From Kitasatospora fiedleri (lineage in GTDB: Bacteria > Actinomycetota > Actinomycetes > Streptomycetales > Streptomycetaceae): a stretch of 64,000 bases of DNA. The stretch is from positions 6,043,001 to 6,107,000 of the forward strand of contig NZ_OX419519.1 of the NCBI RefSeq assembly GCF_948472415.1, written 5' to 3'. Numbering within the stretch: position 1 is the stretch's first letter; every line of letters begins with the position of its first letter. The position numbers and the translations under genes are program-made. This document shows positions 59,642 to 64,000 of this stretch, one piece after another. The notes under the pieces were generated by a model. The model made no database searches and was not told the origin of the DNA. It saw nothing but the letters and a program-made list of their open reading frames with translations.

Positions 59642-60355
59642 TCAGACCCGGTCCGCGTGCAGGGCCATCTGCGTCAGGGCGCGCCGGGCGCGCTCCAGGA
59701 CGACGTCCATGGAGGCCCCGACGTGGCTGTGCAGGGCGCGGTACGCCTCGTCCAGGCGGCCGTCCCGGACGTGCTCCATGATCTCGATGTGCTCGGTGAT
59801 GGTGGAGTCCACCCGGTCCCGGGTGAGGAAGTCGTACATCCGGACCCGGCGAATCCGCCGGTTGACCGCGACCAGCGCCTCGGTGAGCGCGGGGTTGCCC
59901 GCGGCCCGGGACAGCGCGGTGTGGAACTCCTCGTCCAGCACGACGAACCGGGGGTCCGGCTCGGGGGGCGCCTCCCGGATCGCGTACCAGCGCCGCAGTT
60001 CCGCCTCGATCACCGCCGGGTCGTGCCGCAGCGACGGGTCCTCCAACGCCCGTGCCACGCCGCGCAGTTCGAGCGTGACGCGGAGCTCGTACAGGTCCCG
60101 CAGCTGCGGGAGGTTCGGCACCACCGGGAAGTAGCCGCCGTCGCCGCGCTCGATCATCCCGTCCGACCGCAGCCGGGCCAGCGCCTCCCGCACCGGCGTC
60201 CGGGAGACCCCGAACCGGGCCGCCAGCCGCTCCTCGGTCAGCCGTTCGCGCAGCCCGATCCGGCCGGACAGCAACTCCTCGCTCAGCTCCGCGTGGACCC
60301 GCTCGCGGTGCGGGAGGTTCGGTGTGTCCGGGGGTGTATACAGCGCTGTGTCCAT
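59642..60355 (-). CDS. GntR family transcriptional regulator (FadR subfamily)
   Basis: The 237-residue protein has an N-terminal winged helix-turn-helix (ERLTEERLAARFGVSRTPVREALARLRSDGMIERGDGGYFPV) and a C-terminal FCD domain with LRDLYELRVTLELRGVARALEDPSLRHDPAVIEAEL and a HTALSRAAGNPALTEAL metal/ligand site. FadR-type regulators bind small acids or amines. It is first in the operon with the permease, urea carboxylase and allophanate hydrolase and probably controls them. A TGTATACA palindrome lies inside its own first codons. Confidence 0.92.
   Translation of the reverse strand: MDTALYTPPDTPNLPHRERVHAELSEELLSGRIGLRERLTEERLAARFGVSRTPVREALARLRSDGMIERGDGGYFPVVPNLPQLRDLYELRVTLELRGVARALEDPSLRHDPAVIEAELRRWYAIREAPPEPDPRFVVLDEEFHTALSRAAGNPALTEALVAVNRRIRRVRMYDFLTRDRVDSTITEHIEIMEHVRDGRLDEAYRALHSHVGASMDVVLERARRALTQMALHADRV
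60335..60342. promoter_or_regulatory. TGTATACA palindrome inside the GntR start region
   Basis: A perfect TGTATACA palindrome overlaps codons 5 to 7 of the GntR gene. FadR-type GntR operators are commonly built on a TGTATACA core, so this could be an autoregulatory operator downstream of the start codon. No second copy was seen ahead of the permease gene. Confidence 0.45.
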
Positions 60356-60503
60356 GGCGGGAGACGCTAGGCAGCGGCCGTTTCCGCCGGACGCGCCCCG
60401 GGTGAAGGAGGCGTTTCGGAAGCCTCCCCGGGCAACGGCACGGTTAACGGCGCTGTCGACGGCCGGGCCTGACGGCCGCTCGGCCGCTCAGCCGCTCGGC
60501 CGC

Positions 60504-61175
60504 TCAGCCGCGCTCCCCGGGCCCGGCCCCGGCCCCGGTGCGGGCGGGCCCGAAGCCCTCGCTGGTGAGCAGGTAGAACGCGGGCACCAGCAGGAACACC
60601 CCCAGCGCGACCAGCGGGGCCAGCGCCGCGCCCAGCACGCCGGCCGCCGCGTAGAGGCCCACGCCGATCCACGACCGCAGGCTGCCGTGCCGCAGGTAGG
60701 ACGGCTCCACCCCGGTGGCGAGCAGCTCCGGGCGGCGGCGCAGGCAGTGGTAGAGCACCACCCAGCTCAGGCACATCGCCGCGGCGACGCCCGCGTACAG
60801 GGCCACCGCCGTCCGCGCGTCCGCGCCGTCGAAGTCCTCCTGCAGCGCGCGGGAGAGCACCCCGGTGGGGAACGGCAGGGCCGCGGTGGTGAACAGCACC
60901 AGCAGGTTCGCGGCCTGCAGGCCGCGGTCGAGCGAGCGCACCCGGACGAACGCCTGGTGGTGGTTGAGCCAGATCACCGCCACGTAGCTGAACGAGGCCG
61001 CGTAGCCGACGTAGGCCGGCCACTGCTGGGCCAGCGCGTGCGCCAGCCCCCCGCTGCGGTGCGGCGGGTCGGACAGGTCCAGCACCAGGATGGTCACGGC
61101 GATGGCGAACACCCCGTCGCTGAACGCCTCGGCCCGCGCGGTGTCCGACCGGGTGAAACGCGTCCCGGCGCGCAT
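60504..61175 (-). CDS. TMEM175-family potassium channel-like membrane protein
   Basis: The 223-residue protein begins near ATG 61175 with TRFTRSDTARAEAFSDGVFAIAVTILVLDL, matching the RxxxFSDG motif that defines bacterial TMEM175 (DUF1211) proteins. It has about six membrane segments. In the family these form leaky potassium channels without the canonical selectivity filter. It is transcribed alone on the minus strand. The start codon choice between 61175 and 61178 is unclear because no clear ribosome site precedes either. Confidence 0.85.
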   Translation of the reverse strand: MRAGTRFTRSDTARAEAFSDGVFAIAVTILVLDLSDPPHRSGGLAHALAQQWPAYVGYAASFSYVAVIWLNHHQAFVRVRSLDRGLQAANLLVLFTTAALPFPTGVLSRALQEDFDGADARTAVALYAGVAAAMCLSWVVLYHCLRRRPELLATGVEPSYLRHGSLRSWIGVGLYAAAGVLGAALAPLVALGVFLLVPAFYLLTSEGFGPARTGAGAGPGERG

Positions 61176-61449
61176 CACCGGCCGCCGTCCGGCACCGGGA
61201 CTCCTCCGGGAACTGCCACGGGCGCCGTCACGCGGCCCGTCACGAGCGACTCCACCGGGGCCGTCACCTCACCTTCGTCCGCCGCCGGCGCCGGGCCGGC
61301 GGTCCGCGCCGCCCGCGGGCACGGGCGGCCCGGCATCCGTTCCCGCCGTCGCCACCCGCCCCCGCCACCGGGACCGGACGTCCTCCGACCGGCCCACCCG
61401 CGGCGGCCGCCCGGTCAGGCCCGCGCGGACACCACCGCCCGCCGCCCGG
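61176..61449. other. Intergenic stretch, no gene seen
   Basis: These 274 bases between the TMEM175-like and TetR genes hold no supported coding frame. I see GC-rich inverted stretches (CCGGGACTCC and GGAGTCCCGG-like pairs near 61196-61215) but nothing I can assign as terminator or promoter. Confidence 0.4.
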
Positions 61450-62175
61450 TCAGGCTCCCGTGCCCCGCCCGCCGGGCGGGCTCTGCGGGCCGAGCGCGTC
61501 GAACCGGGCGAGCAGCAGGTCCAGCACGTCCGGGAAGGCGGAGCCGGCCATCTCGGGCAGGTGGTCCCGGACGGCGTGCAGGTGCGGGTACTCCGCGGCG
61601 GGGAGGTTGCCGTGGACGGAGCGCCAGGAGCGGTCCTGCTGGTCGCGCTGCTGCGCGGTGAGGGTGCGGACGTCGGCGTCGAGGGCGGCGTGGGCGAGGA
61701 CGGTGTCGATGAAGGCGCGGTAGTGCCGCACCGCGTCGGCGGGGGAGAAGCCGGCCGCCAGCAGCAGGCCGATGCCGGTGTCGACCGCGCGGCACTCGGC
61801 CGGGCCGGCGGTGACCCGGGAGGCGCGGACGGCGGCCAGCCGCGGGTGGCGCAGCACCGAGCTGTGCACCCGCACCCCGAACTCGCGCAGGTCGGCCCGC
61901 CAGTCGGCGGTGGGGGCGAAGCCGTCGAGCGAGTCGCCGATCAGCCGGTCGGCGACCGCGAGCAGCAGGGCGTCGGTGTCGGCGAAGTAGCGGTAGACGG
62001 TGGACGGGTCGCAGCCGAGGGCGGTGCCGAGCCGGCGCACGGTCAGGGCGTTCCCGCCGGGCGCCTCGATCAGGTCGAGCGCCGCGGTGACGATCAGCTC
62101 CTCGGTGAGCACGGTGCCGTTGCGGGTGGGGCGCCTGCGGCGGCGTTCGGCGGGGATGCGCGTCGGTTCCGGCAC
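61450..62175 (-). CDS. TetR/AcrR family transcriptional regulator
   Basis: The 241-residue protein has an N-terminal TetR helix-turn-helix, LTEELIVTAALDLIEAPGGNALTVRRLGTALGCDPSTVYRYFADTDALLLAVADRL, with the conserved TVYRYF motif, then a ligand-binding helical domain ending in VLDLLLARFDALG. It is divergent from the APC permease. The palindrome TTACGACAA/TTGACGTAA between them (62221-62242) is a likely operator overlapping the permease promoter, so the protein probably represses the permease and itself. Confidence 0.9.
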   Translation of the reverse strand: MPEPTRIPAERRRRRPTRNGTVLTEELIVTAALDLIEAPGGNALTVRRLGTALGCDPSTVYRYFADTDALLLAVADRLIGDSLDGFAPTADWRADLREFGVRVHSSVLRHPRLAAVRASRVTAGPAECRAVDTGIGLLLAAGFSPADAVRHYRAFIDTVLAHAALDADVRTLTAQQRDQQDRSWRSVHGNLPAAEYPHLHAVRDHLPEMAGSAFPDVLDLLLARFDALGPQSPPGGRGTGA

Positions 62176-62220
62176 GTCGGGGCTCCTGGGCGGGGTCGGC
62201 GGCGCCGCGGGCGGCCGCTC

Positions 62221-62242
62221 TTACGACAACTTATTGACGTAA
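62221..62242. promoter_or_regulatory. Inverted-repeat operator overlapping the permease promoter
   Basis: The arms TTACGACAA and TTGACGTAA flank a CTTA spacer, one mismatch in nine pairs. The right arm contains TTGACG (62234-62239), a -35-like hexamer, 17 bases ahead of TTTCAT (62257-62262), a plausible -10. Binding here would block transcription of the APC permease. It is 45 bases upstream of the TetR start, as expected for a divergent TetR operator. Confidence 0.7.
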
Positions 62243-62338
62243 CTATGGCAGGGTTGTTTCATCGGTGCACCCCCCTCCGCCCGCCCCGCGCCGCTCAGGC
62301 CCGGGCGGAGGGTCCCCCCACGAGTCGAGGAGACCGAC

Positions 62339-63838
62339 ATGGCCGCTGGCACCCCCGCCAGACCCCCCGCACCGGAGCTGCGGCGCACCCTGGGCGTGCG
62401 CGACGGCGTGGCGATCGCGGCGTCCAGCACGGCCGCCACCACCAGCATCGGCATCGGCATGGGCGCGCTCGCGGTGTACGCGGGCCGGCAGACCCCGGCG
62501 CTGCTGCTGGTCGCGTTCCTGCCGATCCTCGGCATCGCGCTCTCCTACGCCCGGCTCAACCGCACCGAGCCGAACTGCGGCAACGGCTACACCTGGGTCG
62601 GCCGCTCGGTCGGCGCCTGGCCGGGCTTCCTGACCGGCTGGGTGGTGCTGGTCGCCAACGTGATCTTCATGGCCTACACCAGCGCGATCACCGGCTCGGT
62701 GGTGCTCCAGTTCGTCAACAAGGCCGGACTGCACCGCCTGCTCGGCATCGACCTCGACCCGGGCTCCACCGGGATCAGCACCGTGGTCGGCCTGGTCGCC
62801 CTGGTCGCCGTCACCGTCACCGCGGTGACCGGCGTGCGCTCCGCCACCCGCCTCCAGTGGGCGCTGCTGGCCTTCGAGTACACCGTGCTGCTGGTGTTCT
62901 GCACCTGGGCGATGCTCGCCGGGCACGAGTCGTTCTCCTGGAACTGGCTCAACCCGTTCGCCATCGACTCCTTCCGCTCCCTCGCCCAGGGCCTGGTGCT
63001 GGCGGTGTTCGTCTTCTGGGGCTGGGACGCCGCGTTCACCGTCAACGAGGAGACCAGGAACGCCTCCGACGCCTCCCGGGGCGGCCTGATCGCCCTGCTG
63101 GCGATGCTCGGGCTGCTGGTGTTCGCCGCGATCTCCTTCCAGCGCATCCTGGGCAACGACGAACTCGTCGCCCAGGGCCCGCAGGCCCTCACCTACCTCG
63201 GCGCGAGGCTCGCCCCCGAGCCGTGGGCCTCGCTCCCGCTGGCCGCGCTGATGTGCTCGGCGTTCGCCTCGCTCCAGTCCAGCGTCATCCCGACCGCGCG
63301 CGGCGCGCTCGCGATGGGCCGGGACCAGACCCTCGGCCGGCTGTGGACCAGGGTGCACCCCCGCTACGGCTCCCCGGCCGTCGGCACCCTGCTCATCATG
63401 GCGATGTCCGCCGCCGTGGCCGTCCTCGCCGTCGGCATCCCGAAGATCAACCTGATGATCCTCACCGCCGTGAACTCCATCGGCCTGATCGTCGCGCTCT
63501 ACTACGGCCTGACCGCCCTGGCCTGCGCCGTCCGCTTCCGCGCCGACCTGCGCGCGGGCCTGTCGCCCGCCCTGCGCGGCGTCATCGTGCCCGGCCTCAG
63601 CGCCCTGGTGCTGTTCGGCCTCGGCGGGTACCTCGCCTACCAGTACGCCACCATGAGCGACCACTTCGAGGCCACCCCCGACAACGGCTGGTTCATGCTG
63701 CTGATCCCGGCGCTGATCGTCGGCTCCGGCCTGGTCGTCGCCGCCGTCGCCAAGTGGCGCCGCCGCTCCCCGTACTTCGCCACCGGCCGGGGCACCGACG
63801 CCGACGCCATCGCGCTGCCCATGGACGCCACCGCCTGA
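62339..63838 (+). CDS. APC-family amino acid permease
   Basis: The 499-residue protein has about twelve membrane segments and the APC opening LGVRDGVAIAASSTAATTSIGIGMGALA. NCGNGYTWVGRSVGAWPGFLTGWVVLVAN follows, and ALAQGLVLAVFVFWGWDAAFTVNEETRNASDAS is the TM6 Phe-x-Glu-like region. It imports amino acids or polyamines. It is divergent from a TetR regulator and is followed after 58 bases by a truncated amidohydrolase, which may act on the same nitrogenous substrate. GAGGAGACCGACATG gives a good ribosome site. Confidence 0.92.
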   Translation: MAAGTPARPPAPELRRTLGVRDGVAIAASSTAATTSIGIGMGALAVYAGRQTPALLLVAFLPILGIALSYARLNRTEPNCGNGYTWVGRSVGAWPGFLTGWVVLVANVIFMAYTSAITGSVVLQFVNKAGLHRLLGIDLDPGSTGISTVVGLVALVAVTVTAVTGVRSATRLQWALLAFEYTVLLVFCTWAMLAGHESFSWNWLNPFAIDSFRSLAQGLVLAVFVFWGWDAAFTVNEETRNASDASRGGLIALLAMLGLLVFAAISFQRILGNDELVAQGPQALTYLGARLAPEPWASLPLAALMCSAFASLQSSVIPTARGALAMGRDQTLGRLWTRVHPRYGSPAVGTLLIMAMSAAVAVLAVGIPKINLMILTAVNSIGLIVALYYGLTALACAVRFRADLRAGLSPALRGVIVPGLSALVLFGLGGYLAYQYATMSDHFEATPDNGWFMLLIPALIVGSGLVVAAVAKWRRRSPYFATGRGTDADAIALPMDATA

Positions 63839-63896
63839 CCCGTCTGCCCATCCGTTCCGTCCTCCGCCCGTCCGCACCCCCCGTCCTGGAGCCCGC

Positions 63897-64000
63897 ATGC
63901 ACGCCGCCACCGCCGACCTCGTGTTCACCGGAGGGCCGGTCCACACCGTCGACCCGGTCCGCCCGTACGCCACCTCGGTGGCGGTGCGCGGCGACCGCGT
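63897..64000 (+). CDS. Amidohydrolase, 3'-truncated by window end
   Basis: ATG 63897 follows CTGGAGC and opens MHAATADLVFTGGPVHTVDP and then VRPYATSVAVRGDR. This matches the N-terminus of YtcJ-type amidohydrolases, a beta-strand pair before the HxH metal site, which lies beyond the window. It is probably co-transcribed with the APC permease. Only the first 34 residues are visible. Confidence 0.75.
   Translation, partial: MHAATADLVFTGGPVHTVDPVRPYATSVAVRGDR

Noticed and set aside
1..64000. tRNA or rRNA genes
   Set aside because: I saw no convincing tRNA cloverleaf (TTCGAATC-type T-loop with matching acceptor stem) or rRNA-like segment; the tRNA-like signals near 10 kb belong to the T-box leader.

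Overview
The window is very GC-rich DNA (well over 70% G+C by eye) with dense, often overlapping genes (ATGA, GTGA and TTGA junctions) and near-universal G or C at third codon positions. Gene content points to a Streptomyces- or Kitasatospora-like actinomycete: DUF4331 protein, PRC-barrel protein, ferritin-like lipoproteins, a PAS/GAF/SpoIIE-type PP2C phosphatase, and FkbH-type polyketide extender-unit genes. Species and chromosomal position cannot be read from the sequence.

Layout. (A) 1-8.6 kb is the right end of a specialised-metabolite locus: an acyl carrier protein, acyl-CoA dehydrogenase and FkbH-like protein (glyceryl-ACP / hydroxy- or methoxymalonyl-ACP type), a methyltransferase, a short-chain dehydrogenase and a Gfo/Idh/MocA oxidoreductase. 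These are followed by a LOG-family protein coupled to a 53-residue small ORF, a frameshifted LuxR-type regulator, and a stand-alone condensation-domain protein behind an AT-rich direct repeat. At 8.65-10.2 kb lies an archaeal-type aspartyl-tRNA synthetase preceded by what reads as a complete T-box leader with an Asp (GAC) specifier and a TGGC acceptor-binding bulge. (B) 10.3-19.8 kb looks like ordinary envelope and metal genes: PRC-barrel, two ferritin-like proteins, cupredoxin, His-rich Ni/Co exporter, lipoprotein, TPR protein, sortase and DUF4331. (C) 20-44 kb is a second, more complete biosynthetic cluster. It has a LuxR regulator, a double SagB-type oxidase, acyl-CoA dehydrogenase, AMP ligase, ACP, a second dehydrogenase-like protein, a DapB-like reductase, a PPTase, an AMP ligase-carrier fusion, one PKS module (KS-AT-KR-DH-ACP), the four-gene hydroxymalonyl-ACP set (3-hydroxyacyl-CoA dehydrogenase, ACP, acyl-CoA dehydrogenase, FkbH), a type II thioesterase, a second PPTase, a LysE exporter, a HisC-like aminotransferase and a DUF6308 protein. 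(D) 44-64 kb is general metabolism: a phosphoesterase/MFS/TolB-like operon behind a possible PHO box, a beta-helix secreted protein, the PP2C phosphatase, a urea carboxylase/allophanate hydrolase/NCS1 permease/GntR operon, a TMEM175-like protein, and a TetR/APC permease divergent pair reaching a truncated amidohydrolase.

In cluster C an amino- or acyl-acid is probably adenylated, loaded on a free ACP and oxidised by acyl-CoA dehydrogenase-type enzymes, while a separate ACP carries a glycolytic C3 unit oxidised to a hydroxymalonyl extender. The ligase-carrier protein would supply a starter to the single PKS module. This combination recalls the logic of zwittermicin-type pathways, but the product cannot be named from the sequence.

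Five places (6.6, 11.6, 13.0, 36.25 and 57.25 kb) read as genes broken or fused by the loss of one G or C in a short G/C run. Either the sequence has systematic one-base undercalls or these genes are truly disrupted; the annotations below say where this matters.
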